NCBI GenBank assembly: GCA_015487785.1
Contig: WFPC01000006.1
Coordinates: forward strand, 1-55,830
DNA: 55,830 bases
From: Gammaproteobacteria bacterium
Lineage (GTDB): Bacteria; Pseudomonadota; Gammaproteobacteria; S012-40
Direction: 5' to 3'
Positions 17,321 through 26,771 of this stretch are shown piece by piece. The notes below the pieces were generated by a model. That model was given only the letters and a program-made list of their open reading frames with translations, was not told the DNA's origin and made no database searches. Position 1 is the stretch's first letter. Each line of letters starts with the position of its first letter. The position numbers were made by a program, and so were the translations under genes.

Positions 17321-18467
17321 ATACCACCAGGGGCACGCTCATTTCCTGTCGACTCACGCCCCCATGGACACCGATCTGACGAAAGGGGCGCTCGCCCAGC
17401 AGGCGATCCTTGATCACATAGTTCTCTTTCATCACCAGGCAATAGTCCCCCAGGCGATGGGCCAGCTCCAAGTGCGAGACACCGGGACCGAACCAGCCGG
17501 CCTCCACCAGTTCCTGGCTACGCCGACATTCGCAGGCATGGGCCAAATGCTGGCTCACATAACGCTCGAAACGCACCTCGCTGCCCGGGCGCACATAACA
17601 ATAGGCCAGCCGCGGTTCACCGCACAGGGGATGAGACAGACACTCCCGTAACTCCGGATGATCCTCCAACGCGATCACCCGCTGTGGCGCGGTGTCGATC
17701 AGGCCATGATCGGCCATCAGGAGCAAGGTGGCACGGCTTCCCGACACGGCAGCGAAAAGGGCCTCGAAGGCCTGTTCCAGGTGTCTGAAATGAGCCGCCG
17801 CTTCCCTGCTGTCCACGCCGTGCTCATGACACAAGTGATCGAATTCCGGCCAGTAACCATATATGAAGCGCCGCCCTGGCTGGCCAAGAAGAACTCTCAG
17901 ATGGCCTACAAAGTCGTCCAGATCATCGTAGCCCTGGCGCCGGGCACCGGCGAAGGCCAGACGGCTGTAGGCGGAATCCACGATCCAGCCCGGCATCAGC
18001 ACATGCGCTGGACGATCGAATTTATCGAACATCGGTTGCATATCCAACAGGTCGTGCATGTCAACGCGGTACTTGCTCAGTACTTCACCACCGATGCGCG
18101 GCATGAACGGCAGGATGGCAGTGACCGCACCCAGTTCACGCAGGTGCATGAACCAGCCGGTGACCGCATGTTGGCGCGGAGTGAGTCCCGTGGCGATGGA
18201 GCTGATGGCGCTGGAGGTGGTGCTGGGCAGCACCGAGGTCAATTCGCCCCGCAAGTGGCGGATGAACAGATTGTCGCCCTGGCGGCGCAGAAACCCCAGG
18301 CCCAGGCCATCGATCAGCAACAACACCAGAATATCGTTGGCCAAGTCGCCGACGTCGAGCAATCGTGCCGGCGCACAACCCGGGTCGCCCATGCCGCAGG
18401 CACGGGCGATACTGGCACTGACATTGACAATGCTGCCACCGTCATAGTCCGGCAGGCAAAAATTCAT
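17280..18467 (-). CDS. Alkaline-phosphatase-superfamily nucleotide pyrophosphatase/phosphodiesterase
   Basis: A 395-residue protein with the type I phosphodiesterase/nucleotide pyrophosphatase pattern: [12 protein letters not shown] (metal Asp53), [17 protein letters not shown] (nucleophile Thr about 83) and QHAVTGW. The second metal site shows in [13 protein letters not shown] and MADHGLIDT, and the last metal His in GVHGG. No signal peptide is evident, which is unusual for the family and suggests either cytoplasmic action or a missed leader. The ATG overlaps the pyrD stop as ATGA with GGGAGG eight bases upstream. The 3' end overlaps the zinc peptidase gene by 41 bases. Confidence 0.82.
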   Translation of the reverse strand: MNFCLPDYDGGSIVNVSASIARACGMGDPGCAPARLLDVGDLANDILVLLLIDGLGLGFLRRQGDNLFIRHLRGELTSVLPSTTSSAISSIATGLTPRQHAVTGWFMHLRELGAVTAILPFMPRIGGEVLSKYRVDMHDLLDMQPMFDKFDRPAHVLMPGWIVDSAYSRLAFAGARRQGYDDLDDFVGHLRVLLGQPGRRFIYGYWPEFDHLCHEHGVDSREAAAHFRHLEQAFEALFAAVSGSRATLLLMADHGLIDTAPQRVIALEDHPELRECLSHPLCGEPRLAYCYVRPGSEVRFERYVSQHLAHACECRRSQELVEAGWFGPGVSHLELAHRLGDYCLVMKENYVIKDRLLGERPFRQIGVHGGVSRQEMSVPLVVFNAAAESQSSVPD

Positions 18468-19489
18468 CTCGTGGCCTCCCGGGCCGCCAGGGCCGCTTCA
18501 CGAACCAGTGCAGGCCCGCGGTAGATCAAACCGCTGTAGATCTGCACCAAGCTGGCACCCGCGGCCAGCTTGGCGCGTACATCGGCCGCGCCCATGATAC
18601 CGCCAGCGGCAATAATGGGCATGCGTGTGCCCAATTCGCCGTGCAACGCCGCCACCACCTCGGTGGCACGGTGGGTCAGCGGGGCACCGCTCACCCCCCC
18701 TTGTTCCCCTCCATGGGGAAACTGTTCCACCGCGCGGTGATCGATGGTCGTATTGGTGGCGATGACACCGTCGATGCCATGTTCGATCAGCCGGCGGGCC
18801 AGTTGTGTCAAGGCATCCGGCTCCAGGTCGGGCGCGATCTTCACCACCAGAGGCACATAGCGCCCCTGCGTCCGCGCCAGCTTGTCCTGCTCCGCCTTCA
18901 GCGCCGCCAGCAGCCGCGTCATGTCGTCACCCTGCTGTAGCTGACGCAGGTTGCGGGTATTGGGCGAGGAGATATTGATGGTGACATAGCTGGCTCGTGC
19001 ATAGACCTTGCGCAGACCGATGAGGTAGTCATCCACCGCGCGCTCCATGGGCGTGTCGGCATTCTTGCCGATATTGATGCCCAGAACACCCCGGTAATGC
19101 GCCTGCTTCACTTGTTCCAGCAGGTGATCCACACCGAGGTTGTTGAATCCCATGCGATTGATGATGGCCCGCGCCTGCGGCAGGCGGAACAGGCGTGGGC
19201 GAGGATTGCCGGATTGCGGCCGCGGGGTCACCGTGCCGATCTCGAGAAAACCGAAACCCAGCATCGCCAGCGCGTCGATGTAGTCACCGTTTTTGTCCAG
19301 ACCCGCCGCCAGGCCCACCCGGTTGCCAAACCGCAGCCCCATGACTTCCACCGGGTCGTGCACCACCGGCGGAAGAAGATGACGCAACATGCCTCTGCGT
19401 TGCAACCAGGCCAGGCCCTGCAAACTCAGTTCATGGGCTTTTTCCGGCTCGAGCCGGAACAGCAATGGCCGCAGCAAGCGGTACATCAT
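18464..19489 (-). CDS. pyrD: Dihydroorotate dehydrogenase (quinone), class 2
   Basis: Oxidises dihydroorotate to orotate in pyrimidine synthesis, passing electrons to membrane quinone. The 341 residues carry the class-2 amphipathic N-terminal helix ([19 protein letters not shown]), [53 protein letters not shown] (catalytic Ser), VKIAPDL, ATNTT and GGIMGAADV. Two consecutive ATG codons make the exact start 19489 or 19486. It lies 16 bases after the Rap1a-like gene and is coupled to the phosphodiesterase gene downstream. Confidence 0.97.
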   Translation of the reverse strand: MMYRLLRPLLFRLEPEKAHELSLQGLAWLQRRGMLRHLLPPVVHDPVEVMGLRFGNRVGLAAGLDKNGDYIDALAMLGFGFLEIGTVTPRPQSGNPRPRLFRLPQARAIINRMGFNNLGVDHLLEQVKQAHYRGVLGINIGKNADTPMERAVDDYLIGLRKVYARASYVTINISSPNTRNLRQLQQGDDMTRLLAALKAEQDKLARTQGRYVPLVVKIAPDLEPDALTQLARRLIEHGIDGVIATNTTIDHRAVEQFPHGGEQGGVSGAPLTHRATEVVAALHGELGTRMPIIAAGGIMGAADVRAKLAAGASLVQIYSGLIYRGPALVREAALAAREATR

Positions 19490-19505
19490 GCCGGTGCGCG
19501 CTAAC

Positions 19506-19907
19506 TTACTCCTTGCAGGGAAAGTTGCTCACGAAATAACGGTAGATACCCAGTTGCGCGGGCAATTGTTTTTCTTCGGGATGGCTGTCGATGTGTTTGA
19601 CGAACATGTTGACCAGTTGTGGAGGTGAAATGTCCGTGGGCAGGCAGATAAGATCACGCTTGGTCACGCCTTGCTGCTTCATCAGGCTGCCCACCACATT
19701 GATGCCACTCACCGCGCCGCCGATGAAACCGGCACAGGTGCCGGTGTCCAGCAGCTTGCGAATGGCGTCTTCACGCTTGGCATCCTGGGCCAGTTTCTGC
19801 TGGGAGTTCTTGCAGGCTCCCACCAGTTGTTCGCTGGTCATGGCCTGGGCCGGCAGCCAGAAGCCGAATTGCATTGCGATCAATGCCGCACCGAGTAGTA
19901 TCCGCAC
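19506..19907 (-). CDS. Exported Rap1a/Tai-family-like protein
   Basis: A 133-residue protein with a cleavable signal peptide (1-22, ending PAQA) and four cysteines (32, 58, 88, 131). The layout [15 protein letters not shown], then [21 protein letters not shown], then a terminal SNFPC is that of the Rap1a/Tai domain. In Serratia and relatives that domain includes periplasmic immunity proteins against type VI amidase effectors. No effector or T6SS gene is in the window, so a housekeeping or orphan role is equally possible. The start is GTG at 19907 with GGAGG about seven bases upstream. It is first in a run with pyrD and the phosphodiesterase gene. Confidence 0.75.
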   Translation of the reverse strand: MRILLGAALIAMQFGFWLPAQAMTSEQLVGACKNSQQKLAQDAKREDAIRKLLDTGTCAGFIGGAVSGINVVGSLMKQQGVTKRDLICLPTDISPPQLVNMFVKHIDSHPEEKQLPAQLGIYRYFVSNFPCKE

Positions 19908-19957
19908 GTGTTTCCTCCTCCCGTCTTCCGGGATGTTCCTATTGTCGATCTAGTCGC

Positions 19958-19977
19958 GTTCGCCGCAAACAGCGAAC
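19958..19977 (-). terminator. Inverted repeat downstream of ppiB
   Basis: GTTCGC (eight-base loop) GCGAAC lies in the 115-base gap after ppiB. A second possible stem, GCCTTG...CAAGGC, lies just before it. There is no strong U-tract, so a terminator role is only suggestive. Confidence 0.3.
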
Positions 19978-20022
19978 CCCTGGCTGCCTTGTATGCACAA
20001 GCCCTGCCGTGCAAGGCGGGTT

Positions 20023-20523
20023 TCAGTCTTCACCCACGATCTCGGCCTTTTCGATGATAATATCCTCGGCCGGCACATCCTGATGACCGCCGCGGAAGGT
20101 GGTGGCCACCTGCTTGATTTCATCCACTACGTCCATGCCCTCCACCACCCGGCCGAATACCGCGTAACCCCAGCCGTCCGGGGTTTCGGACTTGAAGTCG
20201 AGAAAAGTGTTGTCCTTGACATTGATGAAGAACTGGGCGCTGGCGGAATGGGGATCGGGCGTGCGTGCCATGGCGATGGTGCCGGCCAGGTTGCTGAGCC
20301 CATTGTTGGCCTCGTTCCGGATGGGCTCGCGGGTGGTTTTTGGCACCATGCCCGGTTCGAACCCTCCGCCCTGGATCATGAAACCGTTGATCACCCGGTG
20401 AAAGAGAGTGCCGTCGTAGAAACCCTCGCGCACGTATTGCTTGAAATTCTCGCAGGTGATGGGGGCCTTTTCCTCGTCCAGCTCCAGGGTGATCTCACCC
20501 ATGTTGGTGTGCAGCTTGATCAT
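20023..20523 (-). CDS. ppiB: Cyclophilin-type peptidyl-prolyl cis-trans isomerase B
   Basis: A 166-residue cytoplasmic prolyl isomerase close in length to E. coli PpiB (164). It has [33 protein letters not shown] (catalytic Arg region), [13 protein letters not shown], and [22 protein letters not shown] at 20523 has GAGG seven bases upstream. An in-frame ATG further upstream (20586) would overlap ilvD and lacks homology. It starts 16 bases after the ilvD stop, so it is probably the second gene of an ilvD-ppiB transcript. Confidence 0.96.
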   Translation of the reverse strand: MIKLHTNMGEITLELDEEKAPITCENFKQYVREGFYDGTLFHRVINGFMIQGGGFEPGMVPKTTREPIRNEANNGLSNLAGTIAMARTPDPHSASAQFFINVKDNTFLDFKSETPDGWGYAVFGRVVEGMDVVDEIKQVATTFRGGHQDVPAEDIIIEKAEIVGED

Positions 20524-20539
20524 TGTTCGTCCTCTGTGT

Positions 20540-22390
20540 TCATTTTTCCAGTTGCGATACATCGCGCACTGCACCGCGGGAGGCACTGGTGGTCATGGCC
20601 GCATAGGCCCTGAGTGCGGCCGAGACCTGCCGCTGGCGCCCACGGGGTTTCCAGGCCTCCTTGCCGCGCGCCTCCATGGCCTGGCGCCGGCGCGCCAGCT
20701 CGGCTTCGCTCAGTTGCACCTCGATACGGCGGCGAGGAATATCGATCACGATGGTGTCGCCCTCCTCCACCAGCCCGATACTACCACCTTCGGCGGCTTC
20801 CGGTGACACATGACCGATGGACAGGCCCGAGGTGCCACCGGAAAAACGCCCGTCGGTGATCAGTGCACAGGTCTTGCCCAGGCCCTTGGACTTGAGATAG
20901 CTGGTGGGATAGAGCATTTCCTGCATGCCTGGCCCGCCCCGCGGCCCTTCGTAGCGAATGATAACCACATCGCCGGGACGAATCTCGTCACCGAGGATGG
21001 CCGCCACCGCCGCATCCTGGCTTTCGAAGATCCGCGCCGGACCAGAGAACTCCAGAATGCTCTCGTCCACACCCGCGGTCTTCACCACGCAACCGTCCTC
21101 GGCGATATTGCCATACAATACCGCCAGCCCGCCGTCGCGACTATAGGCGTGCTCGACGTCACGGATACAACCCTGGCTGCGATCCAGGTCCAGGTCCGGC
21201 CAACGGCGGTCCTGGCTGAATGCCTCTGTGGTGCGTACATTGCCCGGTGCGGCGAGATAGAAGCGGCGCGCGTCCTCGCTCACCTCGCGGCTGATGTCCC
21301 ACCTGTCCAGCGCCTCGGCCAGGCTGGCGCTGTGCACCGTGGGCACATCGGTATGCAACAGGCCGGCCTTGTCCAGTTGTCCGAGAATCCCCATTACACC
21401 ACCGGCGCGATGCACGTCTTCCATGTGATAACGCTGGGTACTGGGTGCCACCTTGCACAGATGGGGCACCTGGCGCGATAGCCGATCGATGTCGGCCATG
21501 CCGAAGTCCACGCCCCCCTCCTGGGCCGCCGCCAGCAGGTGCAGGATGGTATTAGTGGAACCACCCATGGCGATATCCAGGCTCATGGCATTCTCGAAGG
21601 CCTGCCGGTTGGCGATGGCACGCGGCAATACCGTGGCATCGTCGTGTTCGTAATAGCGCCGGGCCAGCTCCACGATACGCGTGCCCGCCGCCAGGAACAG
21701 GGCCTTGCGATCGGCATGGGTGGCCAGCAGGCTGCCATTGCCCGGCAGCGCCAAACCCAGGGCCTCGGTGAGACAATTCATGGAGTTGGCGGTGAACATG
21801 CCGGAACAGGAACCGCAGGTGGGGCAGGCCGAACGCTCCAGTTGTTGCACCTCCTCGTCGCTGCGCTCGGGATCGGCGGCACCCACCATGGCATCCACCA
21901 GGTCCAGGTGAACCTCCTGCTCGCCGAGCACGGCCTTGCCCGACTCCATAGGCCCGCCGGATACGAAAATGGTGGGAATGTTCAGACGCAGTGCCGCATT
22001 GAGCATGCCGGGCGTGATCTTGTCGCAGTTGGAAATACACACCAGGGCATCAGCGCAGTGGGCATTGACCATGTATTCCACCGCATCGGCGATGATCTCC
22101 CGCGACGGCAGTGAATACAGCATGCCGTCATGCCCCATGGCGATGCCATCGTCGATGGCAATGGTGTTGAATTCCTTGGCCACGCCACCAGCGGCCTCGA
22201 TCTGGCGAGCCACCAACTGCCCCAGATCTTTGAGATGCACATGGCCCGGCACGAACTGGGTAAAGGAATTGGCGACCGCAATAATGGGCTTGCCGAAGTC
22301 CTCATCACGCATGCCCGTGGCCCGCCACAGGGCACGGGCGCCGGCCATGTTGCGGCCATGGGTGGTGGTGCGGGAACGATACTCAGGCAT
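20540..22390 (-). CDS. ilvD: Dihydroxy-acid dehydratase IlvD
   Basis: Converts dihydroxy-isovalerate and dihydroxy-methylvalerate to the keto acids of valine and isoleucine, using an Fe-S cluster. The 616 residues equal E. coli IlvD in length. Signature blocks are [32 protein letters not shown] and [19 protein letters not shown] (cluster Cys), and [18 protein letters not shown] at 22390 was chosen because it yields MPEYRS, matching MPKYRS of E. coli, and has AAGGA seven bases upstream. The ATG at 22396 sits on top of the Shine-Dalgarno. No other ilv gene is in the window. Confidence 0.97.
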   Translation of the reverse strand: MPEYRSRTTTHGRNMAGARALWRATGMRDEDFGKPIIAVANSFTQFVPGHVHLKDLGQLVARQIEAAGGVAKEFNTIAIDDGIAMGHDGMLYSLPSREIIADAVEYMVNAHCADALVCISNCDKITPGMLNAALRLNIPTIFVSGGPMESGKAVLGEQEVHLDLVDAMVGAADPERSDEEVQQLERSACPTCGSCSGMFTANSMNCLTEALGLALPGNGSLLATHADRKALFLAAGTRIVELARRYYEHDDATVLPRAIANRQAFENAMSLDIAMGGSTNTILHLLAAAQEGGVDFGMADIDRLSRQVPHLCKVAPSTQRYHMEDVHRAGGVMGILGQLDKAGLLHTDVPTVHSASLAEALDRWDISREVSEDARRFYLAAPGNVRTTEAFSQDRRWPDLDLDRSQGCIRDVEHAYSRDGGLAVLYGNIAEDGCVVKTAGVDESILEFSGPARIFESQDAAVAAILGDEIRPGDVVIIRYEGPRGGPGMQEMLYPTSYLKSKGLGKTCALITDGRFSGGTSGLSIGHVSPEAAEGGSIGLVEEGDTIVIDIPRRRIEVQLSEAELARRRQAMEARGKEAWKPRGRQRQVSAALRAYAAMTTSASRGAVRDVSQLEK

Positions 22391-22489
22391 GGGCATTTCC
22401 TTGCTTTTTCACAAACAGATCATGGCATTCTAACAAATTTCCGCCGGATCGCTGAGTACTGGCCCGTCAGCGTGTCGAGGTTCGTGTGA

Positions 22490-22510
22490 CACAGCCCTGG
22501 CAGGGCTGTG
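22490..22510. promoter_or_regulatory. Perfect 9-bp inverted repeat between ilvD and argA
   Basis: CACAGCCCT-GGC-AGGGCTGTG sits in the 209-base divergent region between ilvD and argA. It could be an operator, or an RNA hairpin in one leader. No consensus ArgR box or T-tract is associated with it. Confidence 0.45.
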
Positions 22511-22599
22511 CAATATTTCTGGTTCCTGGCCCAAGACATTGATAGCATTGGCCGATAACCCAACAACAGACGACACGCGACAACCGAGGACAAGTTTTC

Positions 22600-23925
22600 G
22601 TGGCCGACCCTAGCGACAGCGGACAATTCGTTCACTGGTTCCGGCATTCATCGCCTTACATCAATGCCCATCGGGGTCGCTGTTTCGTGATCGCCTTCGG
22701 TGGCGAGGCGGTGGCGGCGGACAATTTCCATCACCTGATCCACGACCTCAGCCTACTCAACAGCCTGGGAGTGAAACTGGTTCTGGTGCATGGCGCGCGC
22801 CCACAGATCGACGCTCGCCTGCGTAGTGCCGGCATCAGTAGCCGCCATGTCCAAGGCCTGCGCATCACCGACGACGCCAGCTTGCCGGAGGTGAAGGCAG
22901 CGGTGGGCACGGTGCGCATGGATATCGAGGCCCTGTTGTCCATGGGGCTGGCCAATTCGCCCATGGCCGGCGCCCGCATTCGGGTGGCCGGGGGCAACCT
23001 GGTCACCGCCCGGCCACTGGGGGTGGTAGAGGGCGTCGACTTCTGTCACACCGGCGAGGTACGCCGCATCGACAGCGCCGCCATCCGTCGTCAGCTCGAC
23101 GACGGCGCCATCGTATTACTCTCGCCCATCGGATATTCTCCCACCGGCGAGATTTTCAACCTGCGCATGGAAGAGCTGGCCGCCGCCACTGCGGTCCAGC
23201 TCCGAGCCGACAAGCTGATCTACCTGGGCGAGACCGCCGCGCTGCGTGACCGCGACGGCCGCCTGATCCCCCATCTCACCCCGGCCGAGGCCGAAACCCG
23301 CGGAGATCCGCAACAAGTTTTCCTCACCTGCGCCCTGCAAGCCTGTCGCCAGGGGGTGCGTCGAGTCCACCTGCTGGATCGCCAGCGCGACGACGCCCTG
23401 CTGCTGGAACTGTTTAGCCGCAATGGCAGCGGTACCCTGATCAGCGCCGACAGCTACGATACCGTGCGCCAAGCCAGCATCGAGGACGTGGGCGGTATCC
23501 TGGAGCTGATCGAACCGCTGGAACGCCAAGGCATTCTGGTGCGCCGCTCACGCGAGCGCCTGGAAATGGAGATCGATCACTTCACCGTAATGGAACGTGA
23601 CGGCATGATCGTGGCCTGTGCCGCTCTCTATCCTTTTCCCAGCGAGAGCCTGGGCGAGCTGGCCTGCCTGGCGGTGCATCCGGACTATCGCCGTGAGGGG
23701 CGTGGCGACCGCCTGCTGCAAATCATCCAGCAGCAGGCTATTCAGCTGCGCCTGCAACGGTTGTTCGTGCTTACGTCGCGCACAGCTCACTGGTTTCGCG
23801 AACGCGGCTTCGAGCCTGGAGAACTGGATGCTCTGCCGGTACAGAAAAAAAACCTGTACAACTACCAGCGCCGCTCCAAGGTGTTCATGAAAACCCTGCC
23901 GAACGAACATCCGCAACCGGCATGA
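22600..23925 (+). CDS. argA: N-acetylglutamate synthase ArgA (amino-acid N-acetyltransferase)
   Basis: Makes N-acetylglutamate from acetyl-CoA and glutamate, the first step of arginine synthesis. The 441 residues match the classic two-domain ArgA. An amino-acid-kinase-like regulatory domain (about 1-290; VIAFGGEAV, LVLVHGARPQID, GVVEGVDFCHTGEVRRID, VLLSPIGYSPTGEIFNL) is followed by a GNAT acetyltransferase domain (LACLAVHPDYRREGRGDRLL, WFRERGFEPGELDALP). The start is GTG at 22600 with GAGG ten bases upstream. The stop overlaps the next gene as ATGA. Arginine feedback is expected from the family. Confidence 0.96.
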   Translation: MADPSDSGQFVHWFRHSSPYINAHRGRCFVIAFGGEAVAADNFHHLIHDLSLLNSLGVKLVLVHGARPQIDARLRSAGISSRHVQGLRITDDASLPEVKAAVGTVRMDIEALLSMGLANSPMAGARIRVAGGNLVTARPLGVVEGVDFCHTGEVRRIDSAAIRRQLDDGAIVLLSPIGYSPTGEIFNLRMEELAAATAVQLRADKLIYLGETAALRDRDGRLIPHLTPAEAETRGDPQQVFLTCALQACRQGVRRVHLLDRQRDDALLLELFSRNGSGTLISADSYDTVRQASIEDVGGILELIEPLERQGILVRRSRERLEMEIDHFTVMERDGMIVACAALYPFPSESLGELACLAVHPDYRREGRGDRLLQIIQQQAIQLRLQRLFVLTSRTAHWFRERGFEPGELDALPVQKKNLYNYQRRSKVFMKTLPNEHPQPA

Positions 23926-26762
23926 TGAAGCGCTGGCTCATCCTGCTGCTCCTGCTCATGCCACTATCTACCCAGGCGGCACTGCGCTACGATCCCAGGC
24001 TGCAATGGGAAACCCTGGAAACACCGCATTTCCTGATTCACTATCACCGTGATCTGGCCAGCCTGGCAGGGGATCTGGCCAACAAGGCTGAACGCATTCA
24101 TCGCCAGGGCAGTGCCTTCTTCGACTGGACCCCGCGAAAAAAAACCCACATCGTGCTCAGTGACCGCATCGACGTGGCCAATGGCATGGCCACCCCGCTG
24201 CCCTACAATACGATTTTTTTGTTTGCCACCCCGCCCACCGACATCGACGGCCTGGAAGACTACGACGACTGGCTGCGCATCGTATTGCAACACGAATACA
24301 CCCACATCCTGCACACCGACAAAGCCAGCAACTTTCCCCTGCACATGCGCAAGGTGTTCGGGCGCGCGCCATTTTTCCTGCTGTTTCCCCTGTTTCCCAA
24401 CATCCTGCAGCCGGACTGGGCCATCGAAGGCCTGGCCACCTACCGGGAAACCGACACCCGACTCGGCGTGGGTCGGGGCCAGAGCAGTTATTTCCGCGCC
24501 CTGATGCGCATGGAGTACCACCACGGCCTGAAATCCCTGCGCGAAATCAACCAGCCTCTGATCTCCTGGCCGGCGGGTAGCGCACGCTACCTCTATGGAG
24601 TGTATTTCTACCGCTTCCTGGAGCAGCGCTACGGCGAGCAGAGTATCCGCGCCCTGATCGACGACTACAGTGGCTTCCCGGTTCCCTTCCTGCTCAACCT
24701 CAGTGGACGCCGGGTACTGGGCAAGAACTACTACCAGCTATGGCAGGAATTCGAACATGACCTGCAACGCGAGCTAGGCGAAGAGATTCGGCGTATTCAA
24801 GCCCGAGGGCTGCGCCAGGGCGAAGTACTCAGTCACAGCGGTTATCGCAGCGGGTATTCCCGCGTCGCCGACGACGGCAGCGTATTCTTCCTGCGCGACG
24901 ACAACGAATCGGTCACCCGGCTGGTGCGCCTGGATCCACAAACAGGGCAGCAAGTGGAACTGGCCGAGGTCTATGGCAGTGGTCATTTCGATTACCATCC
25001 CCAGGCCGGCATCTTGCTGCCGCAACTCGACCTGGAACGCAGCGTCAACCGCCTCTACGATCTCTACCGGCTCGACCCCGCTACCGGTCGCCAGCAACGC
25101 CTCACTCATGCCGGGCGGTACCACACGGGCAGTTGGGGACCCCATGGCAAACGCCTGCTCGCGGTGCATCACCAGGCCGGCCGCTACAGCCTGCACCTGC
25201 TCGACTCACAGGGCGGCTTGCTGGAGGTGCTGTGGCAAGGACAAGCCGAGGACACGGTCGTTGGCGACATCGACTGGTCACCACGGGGCGATCTCGCGGT
25301 GGCCTCGGTGTGGCGTCGCGGGCGAGGCTGGAACATCGAACTTTTCGACCTGCGCCAGCGCCGCTGGCGTGAACTGGTCGCCACCCGCTCGGTGGAAGGC
25401 CAGGCGCGCTTCGATGCCAGCGGCACATACATCGTCTACAGCGCCGATCACGATGGGGTGTACGACATCTATCGCCTGGCCCTGGACGGCAGCGGCCAGA
25501 CCCAGCGCCTCACCCGGGTACTGGGAGCGGCCCTGCACCCCGAAGTCTCGCCCGATGGCCGCTGGCTCTACTACAGCGGCCTGGGCGCCAACGGTTTCGA
25601 CCTCCACCGCATCGCCCTGCAAGGTGAGCCCGCCACGCCGCTGCCAGCGACACAAGAGCCGCCCCCGGCCCTGCCGCCCGACAGCACGCCCGTGCCCACC
25701 CGGCGCATGGCTTACCGCCCGTTGAGCCACCTGGAACCGCGCTGGTGGTTACCCAATTACCTGGCCGACACCACCCAGCGCGTGCTGAGCCTGCTCACCG
25801 CCGGCAACGACCCGCTCTACTGGCACAGCTACCAACTGGAACTGGGCTATGACCTGAAAAACCGCCTGCCCCAGTTCTCCCTGCAATACGCCTACGACAG
25901 GCTCACGCCCAACCTGCGCCTGGATATCACACACCGTTATCGTTTCCTGCAATTCGGCACCGGTGAACTCGCCTATATCAACAACGACGATCGCATCCGT
26001 CTCAGTGCCCTGTTGCCCTACTACCAGAAAGACCGGCGCCGTGCCTTGCTCGCCGGTCTCAGCTATCAGCGCGAATCCCCGCGCTGGCGTCATACCGGAC
26101 TCGCCGATTACCCGTTGCGCCAGGATCTGCTCGCCGGTGTGGTGTTCAGTCACGATTCCAGCAAGCGACGCAGCCGGGCGGTGGGACGCAACGACGGACA
26201 AAGCCTGGAGCTGCGCCTGGAGAGCAGCGCCAACCGCAACGGCGACTACAGCGGCCAGGCCACCGTCGCCGACGGCAGGATCTTCTCGCCGGTATGGCGG
26301 CGCCAGATCGTCTCCGCCCGCCTGCTGCTGGGACTGGAACATGCCAGCATGCAGCCGTTCGAACTCGGTGGCGCAAGCCTGTTCGGGCTGGCCGACAACC
26401 CCTTGGGCAAACGCCGTTACCTTCTGCATGGCTATCCCGCCGGCCTGGCCGAGATGCGGGGCAATGCCATCAACCTGCTGGAACTGGACTGGCGTTTCCC
26501 CCTGTGGCTGGTGGAAAGTGGCATCATGCTGCCACCGGTGGGCATCAACCGCCTGCACGGTCGCCTGTTCGCCGAAGCCGGACGGGCCTGGAGCTGGTCC
26601 ACGACGGCACCGGCCCTGTCACGCAGCGTGGGCGCGGAGATCACCAGCGAAACCATACTCGGCTTCCGCGCCCAGGTGGATTTTGTCCTGGGTTATGCCC
26701 GCGGCCTGGACCGGCTGGGCGAAGAACAGCTCTATCTATCCTTGCAATTACCCCTGCCTTGA
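23922..26762 (+). CDS. Three-part exported protein: zinc metallopeptidase, TolB-like propeller and outer-membrane beta-barrel
   Basis: A 946-residue protein with a signal peptide (1-19, ending TQA). Residues 30-290 form a gluzincin-type peptidase domain: HEYTH (124-128) with the third ligand Glu169 in DWAIEGLATYRE, as in peptidase MA-like families. Residues about 300-600 hold repeated beta-propeller units (VADDGSVFFLRDD, GDIDWSPRGDLAVASV, ASGTYIVYSADHDGVYDIYRL, VSPDGRWLYYSG). After a Pro-rich linker, residues about 620-946 alternate in the style of an outer-membrane barrel (YQLELGYDLKNRLPQFSLQY, GVVFSHDSS, LHGYPAGLAEMRGNAINLLE, VDFVLGYARG). The final residues lack the usual terminal Phe. It is coupled to argA by ATGA, without an obvious functional link. 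Substrate unknown. Confidence 0.82.
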   Translation: MMKRWLILLLLLMPLSTQAALRYDPRLQWETLETPHFLIHYHRDLASLAGDLANKAERIHRQGSAFFDWTPRKKTHIVLSDRIDVANGMATPLPYNTIFLFATPPTDIDGLEDYDDWLRIVLQHEYTHILHTDKASNFPLHMRKVFGRAPFFLLFPLFPNILQPDWAIEGLATYRETDTRLGVGRGQSSYFRALMRMEYHHGLKSLREINQPLISWPAGSARYLYGVYFYRFLEQRYGEQSIRALIDDYSGFPVPFLLNLSGRRVLGKNYYQLWQEFEHDLQRELGEEIRRIQARGLRQGEVLSHSGYRSGYSRVADDGSVFFLRDDNESVTRLVRLDPQTGQQVELAEVYGSGHFDYHPQAGILLPQLDLERSVNRLYDLYRLDPATGRQQRLTHAGRYHTGSWGPHGKRLLAVHHQAGRYSLHLLDSQGGLLEVLWQGQAEDTVVGDIDWSPRGDLAVASVWRRGRGWNIELFDLRQRRWRELVATRSVEGQARFDASGTYIVYSADHDGVYDIYRLALDGSGQTQRLTRVLGAALHPEVSPDGRWLYYSGLGANGFDLHRIALQGEPATPLPATQEPPPALPPDSTPVPTRRMAYRPLSHLEPRWWLPNYLADTTQRVLSLLTAGNDPLYWHSYQLELGYDLKNRLPQFSLQYAYDRLTPNLRLDITHRYRFLQFGTGELAYINNDDRIRLSALLPYYQKDRRRALLAGLSYQRESPRWRHTGLADYPLRQDLLAGVVFSHDSSKRRSRAVGRNDGQSLELRLESSANRNGDYSGQATVADGRIFSPVWRRQIVSARLLLGLEHASMQPFELGGASLFGLADNPLGKRRYLLHGYPAGLAEMRGNAINLLELDWRFPLWLVESGIMLPPVGINRLHGRLFAEAGRAWSWSTTAPALSRSVGAEITSETILGFRAQVDFVLGYARGLDRLGEEQLYLSLQLPLP

Positions 26763-26771
26763 AGACACGGA

